Source: JBCBKZ01 sp039026975 (lineage in GTDB: Bacteria > Bacteroidota > Bacteroidia > J057). Taken from it: a stretch of 15,546 nt of DNA. The translations under genes and the position numbers were made by a program. The stretch spans positions 1 to 15,546 of the forward strand of contig JBCCLI010000127.1 of the NCBI GenBank assembly GCA_039026975.1, written 5' to 3'. Positions 1 to 7,035 of the stretch are shown here, one piece after another (within the stretch, counting starts at the first letter, position 1; every line of letters starts with the position of its first letter). The notes under the pieces were generated by a model. The model had not been told where the DNA came from. It was given only the letters and a program-made list of their open reading frames with translations, and searched no databases.

Positions 1-288
1 CTTGTCAAATAGTTTGTAGGTATCTTTCCACCTATGGGTAATGGCACTTAGCTTGAAGCGTTGCAGCTCTTCCACGTCGCCATTTAAAATAAGGAAGAAT
101 TCCTGCTTTTGGTAGTGGGATAGAATCTGATGAAAAATCTCAGCGTTGAGAGCGTAATCGTCAGTATTCCCCCCGTCCCCCATGTGTAAATCACTGAATA
201 TGACAATTTTGGAGTTGCTAGAAATTTCCAACTCATGGGAGTCATCAAAGAGAATATCCAGATGTGGATAGGTAGCCTTCACTTTCAT
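1..288 (-). CDS. Metallophosphoesterase, N-terminal part (runs off left edge)
   Basis: This is the first 96 codons of a minus-strand gene. It starts at the ATG at 288-286 and is still open at base 1. The translation shows the first two metal-binding blocks of calcineurin-like phosphoesterases: a Ser-Asp-Leu-His-Met-Gly motif (D33, H35) at the end of a beta-strand, and Asn-Gly-Asp-Val-Glu-Glu (D71) after a second hydrophobic strand. The remaining blocks (GNHD and the later histidines) would lie outside the window. Family members hydrolyse phosphomonoesters or phosphodiesters using two metal ions. The substrate cannot be told from this fragment. There is no signal peptide, so a cytoplasmic location is likely. 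A 127-base spacer separates it from the minus-strand small gene upstream, so it may have its own promoter. The superfamily call is firm; any finer assignment is not. Confidence 0.85.
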   Translation of the reverse strand, partial: MKVKATYPHLDILFDDSHELEISSNSKIVIFSDLHMGDGGNTDDYALNAEIFHQILSHYQKQEFFLILNGDVEELQRFKLSAITHRWKDTYKLFDK

Positions 289-415
289 GCCAATTTGTCC
301 ACAGGTTAATGTCCTGAAATAGCATGAAAAGGTTAAACAATTGTTACCGGAAGGTAAATTAATCTGTTTCAGCTAGTAAGGCCTAAAGTTTTCCACATTA
401 TTTCCACTTTTCTGA

Positions 416-676
416 TTATCCATTACCCATTGGATCAAGTTTCACTTGCAGCATGAGCAGTACATACTGCTTGGCAGCCTGATAAACTTCTCCCTTTATC
501 TCATACAGGGTATGTACCAGCTCCCTAGCAAGCTTTGGATCATAGGCTATTCTTTTAACGGATCTATACGCCTCATCCATGTCATACACCACCTCAATCT
601 GCTGATTATCAAAATCTATATAGTAGAAACATTCTCTGGTATAGTTTATTCTGAAATAAATGCCTGTCATCTTCAT
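416..676 (-). CDS. Small protein of unknown function (86 aa)
   Basis: I do not recognise this protein. It is an 86-residue soluble polypeptide starting at the ATG at 676-674; a second ATG two codons in is an alternative start. It has no signal peptide, membrane segment or cysteine motif. The first half (about residues 5-32) is rich in aromatic and beta-forming residues, with the segment FYYIDFDNQQIEVVYD. The second half looks helical and amphipathic (about residues 34-80). This charged, mixed composition is typical of a real small cytoplasmic protein, whereas the opposite strand reads as hydrophobic junk. It lies only 13 bases downstream of the other small gene, so the two are almost certainly co-transcribed. 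Both read away from the HTH gene on the other strand. Confidence 0.6.
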   Translation of the reverse strand: MKMTGIYFRINYTRECFYYIDFDNQQIEVVYDMDEAYRSVKRIAYDPKLARELVHTLYEIKGEVYQAAKQYVLLMLQVKLDPMGNG

Positions 677-689
677 ACTTGTATAGGGT

Positions 690-935
690 TTATGCTATGA
701 GATCCTCTAGCCTTAGTCTGTGTTTATAGGGCCGAATTCTGTTTAAGACTATGCATATAATGCTCAGTTCTCCCTCAGTAAATCCCTCATCATGATCTCC
801 ACCCTCCTTTAGCAGCATTTTCTGGACAAGCTGCTCCCTACTCATATCTAGTTCTAGTATGAGCCACCCCCAGGCAAGTTGTTGAAAATCAGCACTCATC
901 TCCCTGATGTATTCATGGATCTTGTATTTGTACAT
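690..935 (-). CDS. Small protein of unknown function (81 aa)
   Basis: I do not recognise this protein. From the ATG at 935-933 it is 81 residues, mostly helical, with a basic start (MYKYKIHEYIREM), a hydrophobic middle containing AWGWLILELD, an acidic linker (GGDHDEGFTEGE), and a basic helix followed by a short C-terminus ending LEDLIA. The frame is also open from a GTG at 950, giving 86 residues. I prefer the ATG because a good Bacteroidota promoter on this strand (TTG at 1021-1019, 20-base spacer, TATGTTTG at 998-991) leaves a normal leader before it. It is the first gene of a two-gene unit with the small gene 13 bases downstream, and is divergent from an HTH regulator. A DNA- or protein-binding role is possible, but that is only inference. 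Confidence 0.6.
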   Translation of the reverse strand: MYKYKIHEYIREMSADFQQLAWGWLILELDMSREQLVQKMLLKEGGDHDEGFTEGELSIICIVLNRIRPYKHRLRLEDLIA

Positions 936-990
936 ATGCCTACTGAGCACAAAAGCTGTAAAATGCTATATTTACCATTGAATCGATACA

Positions 991-1021
991 CAAACATATC
1001 AATATTCATAATTAATATCAA
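991..1021 (-). promoter_or_regulatory. Promoter for the two small minus-strand genes
   Basis: Read on the minus strand, TTG (1021-1019) is followed by 20 bases and then TATGTTTG (998-991). This matches the Bacteroidota primary sigma pattern TTG-N19-21-TAnnTTTG. Transcription would start near 984-986, about 50 bases before the ATG at 935. Both promoter boxes fall inside copies of the ATATCAAT repeat, so a protein bound there would cover the promoter. Confidence 0.6.
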
Positions 1022-1047
1022 TAATTGATCTTAATTAGATTGATATT
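996..1047. repeat. Repeated and inverted ATATCAAT boxes, likely operator
   Basis: ATATCAATA occurs at 996-1004 and again at 1015-1023, a 19-base offset. Its inverse ATTGATAT is at 1039-1046. In the middle, ATCAAT-A-ATTGAT (1017-1029) is a perfect palindrome around one base. The outer pair AATATCAAT (1014-1022) and ATTGATATT (1039-1047) is also perfectly inverted. The cluster sits between two divergent genes, one of which encodes an HTH protein. Autoregulation of both directions is the natural reading. The region is AT-rich, so some of the matches could be chance. Confidence 0.45.
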
Positions 1048-1064
1048 TATAGCTAACATATTAT

Positions 1065-1415
1065 ATGTCAACTGAGTACAGATTAGAAAATCTTGGAAAA
1101 GAGATCATTCAGATCATTAAACAGCATCCTGGTCTGACTATGGCAGAAGTGGCAGAAAAAACGCTGAATATCACCTATGCTAACTTTCAAAAGCGGCTGT
1201 CAAAGAACAATATAAAGCTCGCAGAACTTGCTCAAATACTTGATTTTCTGAATATTGAGTTTGAGATTACCCTTGGGGATAAACAATTTAGCTCTCAGCC
1301 AAGTTCTCCTAAAAATTATGAAGTAGAACTTGCTCACAGGGAGAGAATCATGGAACTCCAGGAAAAAATCATTCTCCTACAAGAAGAACTTCAGGATAAA
1401 TATCAAAAGGAATAA
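1065..1415 (+). CDS. Small HTH (Xre/Cro-like) regulator with C-terminal coiled coil
   Basis: This is a 116-residue protein. Residues about 8-70 fit a helix-turn-helix of the Xre/Cro type: a helix with LGKEIIQIIKQ, then GLTMAEVAEKTLNIT as the HTH entry, ANFQKRLSKNN as the recognition helix, and KLAELAQILDFLNIEFEI as the closing helix and strand. A Ser/Pro-rich linker (76-83) leads to a heptad-patterned, Glu/Leu-rich tail (about 88-114) that should form a coiled coil and dimerise. The start is the ATG at 1065, the first after the divergent operator-like repeats. It is 33 bases upstream of the DUF1684 gene on the same strand, so the two may be co-transcribed. Likely targets are its own promoter and the divergent small genes. 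The fold is well supported; the target is inferred from position. Confidence 0.7.
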   Translation: MSTEYRLENLGKEIIQIIKQHPGLTMAEVAEKTLNITYANFQKRLSKNNIKLAELAQILDFLNIEFEITLGDKQFSSQPSSPKNYEVELAHRERIMELQEKIILLQEELQDKYQKE

Positions 1416-1448
1416 TTTTCGATATATAAGCTAATTTTTGACGCTAGT

Positions 1449-2093
1449 ATGAGTGAAGTAAATAGCCGAAAGAATAGTACACTAATCACCCTTGGGGTAG
1501 GCTTACTGTTTGTAATTATCATTTTAGTTCAGTTTTTCTCTACTGGCCCCGCTAATGCCTATTATCAGGAAATTGAATCTCAACGTGAGACTAAGGACTA
1601 CCAGTTTAGTTCCTCTCCTCAGTCCCCCATCCCCAAGGCTAAGAGAGCATCCTTTGATAAATTAGACTATTTCCCCATTGATAGAGCCTATGCTGTTCCT
1701 GCCACCCTGGTAAAAGACAGCTTAAAGGATACCCTCTCTCTCACCACCAGCCTTGGGAATGCCTACAGAACGGTGAGGATAGGTAAGCTGAATTTTAATC
1801 TTTTAGGGAAAGACTATTCCCTTATAGCCTACCAATACCTGGAATTAGATAAGAGAAATAAACTTTTTATCCTTTTTAGAGATCTCACTACTAATGTGTC
1901 TACCTACGGTGGAGGGAGATACATAGATATCCCCTACACACAGGAGCTGGAGATAGACTTTAACCAAGCCTATAATCCCTACTGCGTATATAATGAAACA
2001 TTTGAGTGCCCATTCCCACCTAGAGAAAATTATATCCCGCTAGAGATACAAGCGGGAGAAAAAATGTATGGAACTCCTGCTCATGAGCTTTAA
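1449..2093 (+). CDS. DUF1684 membrane-anchored protein
   Basis: This is a 214-residue protein with a short N-terminal cytoplasmic stub, one hydrophobic segment (about 11-30) that serves as signal anchor, and an extracytoplasmic domain. The domain carries the DUF1684 signature: GGGRYIDIPY (154-163), then DFNQAYNPYCVYNETFECPFPP (170-191) with its conserved Asn-Pro-Tyr-Cys and Cys-Pro-x-Pro-Pro elements, then PLEIQAGEK (197-205). Two cysteines, in NPYC and ECPFPP, flank the signature loop and could pair in the periplasm. The biochemical function of DUF1684 is not established. Its length is close to the usual size for the family. It follows the HTH gene by 33 bases and precedes a membrane microprotein by 34 bases, suggesting one transcript that may run on into the secreted hydrolase. 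Confidence 0.85.
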   Translation: MSEVNSRKNSTLITLGVGLLFVIIILVQFFSTGPANAYYQEIESQRETKDYQFSSSPQSPIPKAKRASFDKLDYFPIDRAYAVPATLVKDSLKDTLSLTTSLGNAYRTVRIGKLNFNLLGKDYSLIAYQYLELDKRNKLFILFRDLTTNVSTYGGGRYIDIPYTQELEIDFNQAYNPYCVYNETFECPFPPRENYIPLEIQAGEKMYGTPAHEL

Positions 2094-2127
2094 AGGAGAA
2101 ATTGTATATTAGGGTAAAAGTCAATCC

Positions 2128-2250
2128 ATGAGAAACAGAAGACCTGCTCCCAGAAGAAAAATTTCCTATTCCACAGGAATCGTCACCATGATTCCTGTCG
2201 TAATTGTGGTCCTTATCATCGCATACTATCTCCATGAATGGCTGGGTTAG
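2128..2250 (+). CDS. 40-residue single-pass membrane microprotein
   Basis: An ATG at 2128 opens a 40-codon frame ending in TAG at 2248-2250; an in-frame stop at 2110-2112 rules out a longer start. The N-terminus is strongly basic, with six Arg and one Lys in the first 11 residues. It is followed by one hydrophobic helix of about 17 residues, VTMIPVVIVVLIIAYYL (19-35), and a short tail HEWLG. This is a clean positive-inside membrane topology. The frame fits neatly between its neighbours (34 bases after the DUF1684 stop, 42 before the hydrolase ATG), as expected for a gene in an operon. I do not recognise the sequence. It could be a small regulator or subunit of a membrane complex, but nothing here says which. 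Confidence 0.6.
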   Translation: MRNRRPAPRRKISYSTGIVTMIPVVIVVLIIAYYLHEWLG

Positions 2251-2292
2251 TGTGAAAAACTACTACTCTAATTTTTTAACCTACTCCTTTTC

Positions 2293-3582
2293 ATGAAAAC
2301 CATTTCTTGTTTCCTCCTTATCCTAGCTCTGGTCGAGCTTGGAATTACTCAGACTTCTTCCTCACAGTCTTCTCCTCTTTTAGCCTATGATACCCCTGCG
2401 GAAGTAGGTATGTCAGCAGAAAGGCTGGCCAGGATTGATGCTATGTGTGAAGAAACCATAGCTAATAATGAAGTGCCAGCTATGGTAGCATTAGTTGCCA
2501 GAAAAGGAAAAATAGTCTACCATAAAGCATTTGGACTAGAGAATGTTGAAAAAGAAATAAAAATAGATAGAGACGCTATTTTCAGAATAGCCTCCCAAAC
2601 GAAAGCTATTACCTCCACTGCCGTCATGATGCTGTGGGAAGAGGGGAAGTTTAGGCTGGATGATCCCATATCTACCTATATTCCTGAATTCAAAAACCCA
2701 CAAGTACTGGCTGGATTTAGGTATGCAGATACTTCTTACACCACCCGCCCAGCTAATAATGAGATCACTATAAGGCACCTGCTTACCCATACCTCAGGCA
2801 TAGGATATGGGTTCATTGATGGAGATGAAAGAATGAAAATGATCTACCGAAAAGCGGGTATAGTAGAAGCCTTTGAAGTCCGGGATTACACCATCAAAGA
2901 AAATATAAAAAAGCTAGGCCCTCTCCCCTTACATCATGATCCGGGAGAAAAATATACCTATTCATTGGGACTGGATGTGTTAGGCTATTTTGTGGAAATC
3001 ATGTCAGGAATGACCTTTGAAGAGTTCCTTCTTCAGCGACTCTTCACACCCTTAGGTATGAATGATACTTTTTTCTATCTCCCTAAAGAGAAAACTGACA
3101 GACTAGCCATGGTTCAGCAACCAGAAAACGGAAGCTGGACTAAATATACTGGTAATGGGTATGAGGCAGACTTCCCCCTCAAAGGAGCAAAAGCCTTCTT
3201 CTCTGGAGGAGCCGGTCTCAGTAGCACCGCTAAGGATTATGCCAACTTCCTACAGATGTACCTAAACGGGGGCGAGCTTAATGGTGTCAGGATCTTGAGT
3301 AGAACCACCATTAACACCATCATGGCTAACCAGATAGGAGATATCTGGCAAGGGGATAGAGTGCTGGGATTAGCTTTTGGTGTGCTGACAGAAGAGGCGG
3401 TAGCCACTGGGGGCCAAGGAAGTAAAGGCACCTTTGACTGGGGTGGATACTTTAACACCCAGTATTTCGCTGACCCAGAGGAACAACTCATAGGAATTCT
3501 CATGAAACAAACACGCGGTCAGCAACATGACCAAAGTGGCTGGAAGTTCCGTCTGTTAGCTAACCAGGCAATAGATAACTAA
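2293..3582 (+). CDS. Secreted serine hydrolase, class C beta-lactamase / family VIII esterase-like
   Basis: This is a 429-residue protein with an N-terminal signal peptide (about 1-20; hydrophobic core FLLILALVELGI). The mature part is a full-length beta-lactamase-fold hydrolase. The nucleophile motif S-x-x-K is SQTK (S101, K104), preceded by the usual Phe-Arg-Ile-Ala. Conserved HLLTHTSGIGY lies at 162-172. The tyrosine motif is Tyr-Ser-Leu (Y223), as in family VIII esterases, rather than the Tyr-Ala-Asn of true class C enzymes. The third motif is Trp-Gly-Gly (383-385) in place of Lys-Thr-Gly. These replacements favour esterase or peptide-hydrolase activity over antibiotic resistance. The protein would act in the periplasm or outside the cell. 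The frame ends in a 4-base overlap with the convergent isomerase gene. Confidence 0.9.
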   Translation: MKTISCFLLILALVELGITQTSSSQSSPLLAYDTPAEVGMSAERLARIDAMCEETIANNEVPAMVALVARKGKIVYHKAFGLENVEKEIKIDRDAIFRIASQTKAITSTAVMMLWEEGKFRLDDPISTYIPEFKNPQVLAGFRYADTSYTTRPANNEITIRHLLTHTSGIGYGFIDGDERMKMIYRKAGIVEAFEVRDYTIKENIKKLGPLPLHHDPGEKYTYSLGLDVLGYFVEIMSGMTFEEFLLQRLFTPLGMNDTFFYLPKEKTDRLAMVQQPENGSWTKYTGNGYEADFPLKGAKAFFSGGAGLSSTAKDYANFLQMYLNGGELNGVRILSRTTINTIMANQIGDIWQGDRVLGLAFGVLTEEAVATGGQGSKGTFDWGGYFNTQYFADPEEQLIGILMKQTRGQQHDQSGWKFRLLANQAIDN

Positions 3583-4148
3583 CTGTCACTTACCAGCTTT
3601 ACCCATCTGGGTACATCTTCTTCTATCTGGCTGAACCTTCCTACTTTGGGGTTCACAAAAAAGTTATCGTTCAGGTCATCATTGGCAGTGGAAACTTCCC
3701 CTATGATACATTGCTCACTCTCAGGCCAAAATTCATGGTAAATTCCTGGGGTAAGGGTAATCCTTTCCCCAGCCTCAAGGAGTACCGCATCTCCATGATG
3801 AACAGCTGTTGGAGTCCCATTCTTCTTGATGGTAACTGTAGGTTCATGCATATGTCCATCTTCACCAGCCCATATCTGTATAGCCAGCCTTCCGGCCCTG
3901 ACTATGATATCTTCCTTCTTCTTCTTGTGCATGTGAGCAGGTGTCTTCTGATGCTTTCTTGCGTACATCAGCTTCTCACAATATTCAGGCTCCTCAGCCA
4001 GATTGACTAACACCAACCCAAAGGCTGAGAACTCTCCTAATCCAAAATCCGTTACGTCCCACTTAGGATTAGGTGGAAGCTTCCAATGATGAGTATGAAA
4101 ACATGCTAAAGCTTCCTGAATAGCATAATTAATGGTTGACCGTTTCAC
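3579..4148 (-). CDS. D-lyxose/D-mannose ketol-isomerase-type cupin
   Basis: This is a 189-residue cytoplasmic cupin of the D-lyxose isomerase family (EC 5.3.1.15 type), which interconverts D-lyxose with D-xylulose and D-mannose with D-fructose. The family start MKRSxIN..I.EAL is visible at the N-terminus. The metal site is seen in QKTPAHMHKKKKED (H72, H74, E79) and the later Tyr-His-Glu-Phe-Trp (H138). The conserved end FFVNPKVGRFSQIEEDVP (163-180) is also present. The start is a GTG (4148-4146); no ATG lies near, and the GTG gives the standard family N-terminus. It is transcribed convergently with the serine hydrolase (stop codons overlap) and divergently from the outer-membrane protein gene. 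Length is normal. The substrate could be another pentose or hexose. Confidence 0.88.
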   Translation of the reverse strand: MKRSTINYAIQEALACFHTHHWKLPPNPKWDVTDFGLGEFSAFGLVLVNLAEEPEYCEKLMYARKHQKTPAHMHKKKKEDIIVRAGRLAIQIWAGEDGHMHEPTVTIKKNGTPTAVHHGDAVLLEAGERITLTPGIYHEFWPESEQCIIGEVSTANDDLNDNFFVNPKVGRFSQIEEDVPRWVKLVSDS

Positions 4149-4205
4149 AAACTTTACTTTCTGAATCTAATATTTCTTTACTTAAAAGGGAGATGAAATT
4201 TTCAC

Positions 4206-4235
4206 TTAGAGTGACTAAATACAAATGTATATTTG
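4206..4235 (+). promoter_or_regulatory. Promoter for the outer-membrane protein operon
   Basis: TATATTTG at 4228-4235 matches the Bacteroidota -7 box TAnnTTTG exactly. A TTA (4206-4208) stands 19 bases upstream as a near-consensus -33 TTG. Transcription would start near 4241, giving a leader of about 45 bases to the ATG at 4286. Confidence 0.55.
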
Positions 4236-4246
4236 TTTGTTAACAA
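4221..4246. promoter_or_regulatory. Palindromic divergent control region
   Basis: ACAAAT (4221-4226) and ATTTGT (4231-4236) are inverted arms around GTAT. On the minus strand the same bases give TACATTTG (4229-4222), a second exact TAnnTTTG box pointing toward the isomerase gene; no good minus-strand -33 TTG was found at the right distance. Just beside it, TTGTTAACAA (4237-4246) is a perfect 10-base palindrome. The two -7 boxes overlap by two bases, so the two directions may exclude each other or share one regulator. Confidence 0.45.
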
Positions 4247-4285
4247 TGGGAAAAATTTTATGCCTCCATTCAATTTTTCTAGCTC

Positions 4286-5701
4286 ATGATAGATAGCGGG
4301 TTTTTCTGGTGGGTATGCTTAGGGTACCTCCTCCTTCCTATGTGTTCTTATGGCCAAACAGGGAGTAATTATTGGAGTACAGATTTTGGGACTAAGGCCC
4401 AGCTATTGAATGGAGCTGTCATAGCTGGCGTGGATGATAATAGTGCTGTTTATTATAATCCAGCTGCCATAGGAGTGGGGGCAGAAAATGGCCTTTCCTT
4501 CTCATTACTGTCTCCCCAAAGGCGGGTAGTAAATACCAACTCCCTTCAGGTGGGAAATCAAAATGTTTCCGACTTTGACTTCCTCCCTAACATCTTTGTG
4601 TATGGCTTTAAGCCCTTTAAATCTAAGAAAGCCAGTTTGGCTATTACCCTCTTCTCCAAGAATGAAGTAGACTTTTCTTTTAAGCATAATTATGTGCAAG
4701 CGCTCACTGACGGAAGTACCTATAACGGATCTGTCACCTTTGATAATTTAATCAGGAATAGATGGGGAGGCTTAGGTTTTTCCTGTGAGATCCATCCTAA
4801 CATAAGAGTAGGCATGACCCAGTTCCTAACCCTCTTCTCTCAGGAACAACTAATAGGGATCAATAGTAATGTATTCCCGGATCAGCAAACAGATAACCCC
4901 TTAGCCTTCATCCACGAGCAGGTTCAACTCCAGCGGAATAAAAGATTTGGGATGGTCTCTAAGCTGGGCTTCCTATTCCAAACCGGCATGGGAGAAATAG
5001 GCCTAAATGTTACTTCTCCCTTGCTTTTTTCTATCACTGAGAATGGAAGTTATCAGTACAGTAAATCTGAGTTAAGCAGACAGGGGGAAATTTCCCAAAT
5101 AGGAGAAACGGATACTGACGTAGGTGAAGTAAGCTTCCAGACGCCTTTTTCTATAGGAGTAGGACTTAAAACGCCTATTAATGATAAACAACTACTTTAT
5201 GTATCAGCAGAATACTTTGCAGGTATAGCTACCTATAACACCCTGCAAGGAGTCCAGTCTCCCACTACCCTCGCATTTTCAGCAGAAGATAATGCCCGCA
5301 CCGTACTAAACATAGCCCTAGGATATGAAAACCAATTGAGTGAAAAATTTACCTTGCTAGCGGGCTTTAAAACGGACTTCTCACAGTTCAGAACAGATGA
5401 ACTCAACCTGTCAAATGAGTTTGCCATCAGCAAGTTTCAGTGGGACTTATACCACCTTACCTTAGGAGCTCAGATTACCCTGGGGGATTTCCAGTTCTCT
5501 AGTGGCATCAACTATGTCTTTTCAAATGGGATTCAGGATCCTCTCTTTTCTCCTTTTAATACCCACCAGGAGGCTCTGGGAGTTTCTCTTAATCAATCTA
5601 CCAAAGAATCTACCTATGAGGCCTTTTCTCTCTTCATTAATTATTCTTTCTTTATCCAATGGGGAAGACAGAAATTTGGGAGTTCCAAAAAGAAGGAATA
5701 A
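4286..5701 (+). CDS. Outer-membrane beta-barrel protein, OMPP1/FadL-like
   Basis: This is a 471-residue protein with a hydrophobic N-terminal signal segment (about 1-23, ending SYG before QTG). Its early region carries DNSAVYYNPAAIG (51-63), the hallmark of the OMPP1/FadL/TodX family of outer-membrane channels for hydrophobic molecules. The rest alternates hydrophobic and polar residues in strand-length stretches with many Gly, Asn and aromatic girdle residues, as in a barrel. The last strand region is SLFINYSFFIQWG, followed by a basic tail (GRQKFGSSKKKE). Unusually for a signal peptide, the N-region carries an Asp and no Lys or Arg. It is the first gene of a plus-strand run with the DUF4861 lipoprotein (67 bases on) and the oxidoreductase. 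Barrel fold is likely; the transported substrate is unknown. Confidence 0.75.
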   Translation: MIDSGFFWWVCLGYLLLPMCSYGQTGSNYWSTDFGTKAQLLNGAVIAGVDDNSAVYYNPAAIGVGAENGLSFSLLSPQRRVVNTNSLQVGNQNVSDFDFLPNIFVYGFKPFKSKKASLAITLFSKNEVDFSFKHNYVQALTDGSTYNGSVTFDNLIRNRWGGLGFSCEIHPNIRVGMTQFLTLFSQEQLIGINSNVFPDQQTDNPLAFIHEQVQLQRNKRFGMVSKLGFLFQTGMGEIGLNVTSPLLFSITENGSYQYSKSELSRQGEISQIGETDTDVGEVSFQTPFSIGVGLKTPINDKQLLYVSAEYFAGIATYNTLQGVQSPTTLAFSAEDNARTVLNIALGYENQLSEKFTLLAGFKTDFSQFRTDELNLSNEFAISKFQWDLYHLTLGAQITLGDFQFSSGINYVFSNGIQDPLFSPFNTHQEALGVSLNQSTKESTYEAFSLFINYSFFIQWGRQKFGSSKKKE

Positions 5702-5768
5702 AGTCCTTAAACTTCAAACATATTTACCTACCCATTACTTAATGGCTTACAAAGCTTATATCTGTTCC

Positions 5769-7001
5769 ATGAGATTTATCCACTACTATTCCCTACTGCT
5801 ACTTAGCATTTTATGTATGTCCTCCTGTGATCCTGTGAGAGAACTTCCCGTGATACTAACCAACCCTTTAGACACTTCTTGGGAAAATGCGCAAATACTT
5901 ATCCCCAGGAAGTTTCTGGAGAAGCGCCTGGGTACCGTAGAACCTGAGAACAGACTGATAGTAAGAAAAGGAGGTCAGCAAATCCCTTCCCAGATGGATG
6001 ACCTGGACATGGATGGAAAGTGGGATGAACTGGCCTTAGTAATGAATTTTGAAGCTAGAGAATCCATAGAGGTAGAAATAGCCGTACGCCCAACGGCAGA
6101 AAGGGAATCTTATCCGCCTTCCACTCATCTCCATCTAGGCAAAAACCGGGGAGGTACATATGAAACCATCTCATCTGCTGACAGACTCTCAAGTACAGAC
6201 ACAGAAGCAGCCTTGGCAGCTTTCCAATTTGAAGGGCCAGGTTGGGAGAATGAGATGGTAGGTTTTAGGAATTATCTGGATTCGAGAAATGGCATAGACA
6301 TCTTCGGGAAGTTAACTGAAGAAATGGTGTTGGAGCAGGTAGGCGCTACTCTGAGATATGACAGCCTCCAAAACTGGGGGATGGACATCCTGAAAGTGGG
6401 TAATTCTTTGGGCGCAGGGGCCATCGCCCTCCAGAAAAATGACCAACTGTACAGGGTGTCTGCAGAAAAATCCCATGCTACCCTCTTAGCCTCAGGGCCT
6501 GTGCGTGCTATCCTGGAGCTATCTTTTTCAGGGATGCAAGTTGAAGAAACTGTCTATGCCCTCACCCATCAAATTCAGATCTGGAAAGGACAGCCAGGAT
6601 ATACTGCCAAGGTGAAAATAGCTCCTTACGTTAATGATGTGTACCTGGTAGCTGGCATAGTCAATATGGATAGCACCAGCCTCCATCTAGGCGCTACTGA
6701 ACAAGCGATTTATGGCTATACCCATGCCCCCCAAACTATCAACAGGGAAATGCTGGGAATGGGGATCTTAACCGCCGAGCCAGACTTTAAAACTACTCTT
6801 ACCACCAAGGATGAAGGAGAAGGTATCATCCAGACACATGGAATGGTTCTTTTTCTGAAAGAGGAGGAAGCTACCTCCTATCACTTTTTGACCGCCTGGG
6901 AGAAAAGAGATAGCCTGTTTGCTGAGCAGGAAGTCTTTCATACTCTCTTAAAAAAGGAAGCAGAGAAAGTTAACACACTCATAGAAGTGAACTGGAAATA
7001 A
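5769..7001 (+). CDS. DUF4861 family lipoprotein
   Basis: This is a 410-residue protein. From the ATG at 5769 it begins with a lipoprotein signal (MRFIHYYSLLLLSILCMSSC, lipidated Cys at 20), which decides the start. The frame is open much further upstream but overlaps the preceding gene; an ATG at 5742 is the only other sensible option. The N-terminal part contains the DUF4861 pattern: NPLDTSWENAQILIP, then NRLIVRKGGQQIPSQMDDLD and DGKWDELALVM, where a Gln in an Ile-Pro-Ser-Gln element is followed by an Asp-rich Asp-x-Asp-x-Asp-Gly loop that could bind calcium. DUF4861 proteins are common in Bacteroidota sugar and pectin degradation loci, but their activity is not firmly established. A periplasm-facing role beside the outer-membrane protein and the exported oxidoreductase is likely. 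Confidence 0.75.
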   Translation: MRFIHYYSLLLLSILCMSSCDPVRELPVILTNPLDTSWENAQILIPRKFLEKRLGTVEPENRLIVRKGGQQIPSQMDDLDMDGKWDELALVMNFEARESIEVEIAVRPTAERESYPPSTHLHLGKNRGGTYETISSADRLSSTDTEAALAAFQFEGPGWENEMVGFRNYLDSRNGIDIFGKLTEEMVLEQVGATLRYDSLQNWGMDILKVGNSLGAGAIALQKNDQLYRVSAEKSHATLLASGPVRAILELSFSGMQVEETVYALTHQIQIWKGQPGYTAKVKIAPYVNDVYLVAGIVNMDSTSLHLGATEQAIYGYTHAPQTINREMLGMGILTAEPDFKTTLTTKDEGEGIIQTHGMVLFLKEEEATSYHFLTAWEKRDSLFAEQEVFHTLLKKEAEKVNTLIEVNWK

Positions 7002-7035
7002 AGTCTCTTTTTGATTGATACTGAAGACCAAGGTA

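Noticed and set aside
446..700. Plus-strand open frame of 84 codons
   Set aside because: It is antisense to the 86-residue small gene, is rich in Ile, Leu, His and Tyr without pattern, and the minus-strand protein has the more natural composition.
936..950. GTG start for the 81-residue small protein
   Set aside because: An ATG five codons on gives a normal start and the promoter position fits either. The GTG remains possible but is not preferred.
2020..2235. Minus-strand open frame over the DUF1684 end and the microprotein
   Set aside because: It is antisense to two plus-strand genes, has a low-complexity Asp/Ser-rich sequence and no motif.
3911..3930. CTT-repeat tract as a microsatellite
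   Set aside because: It encodes the Lys-rich stretch (residues 75-78) beside the metal-binding His/Glu of the isomerase and is too short to be a slippage tract.
3711..4010. Plus-strand open frame of 99 codons
   Set aside because: It is antisense to the isomerase gene, whose metal-binding motifs are clear, and shows no family features.
5502..5768. In-frame upstream extension of the DUF4861 gene, giving 89 more residues
   Set aside because: It overlaps about 200 bases of the outer-membrane protein gene in another frame, and the ATG at 5769 starts an obvious lipoprotein signal ending in Ser-Ser-Cys. The extension would destroy that signal.
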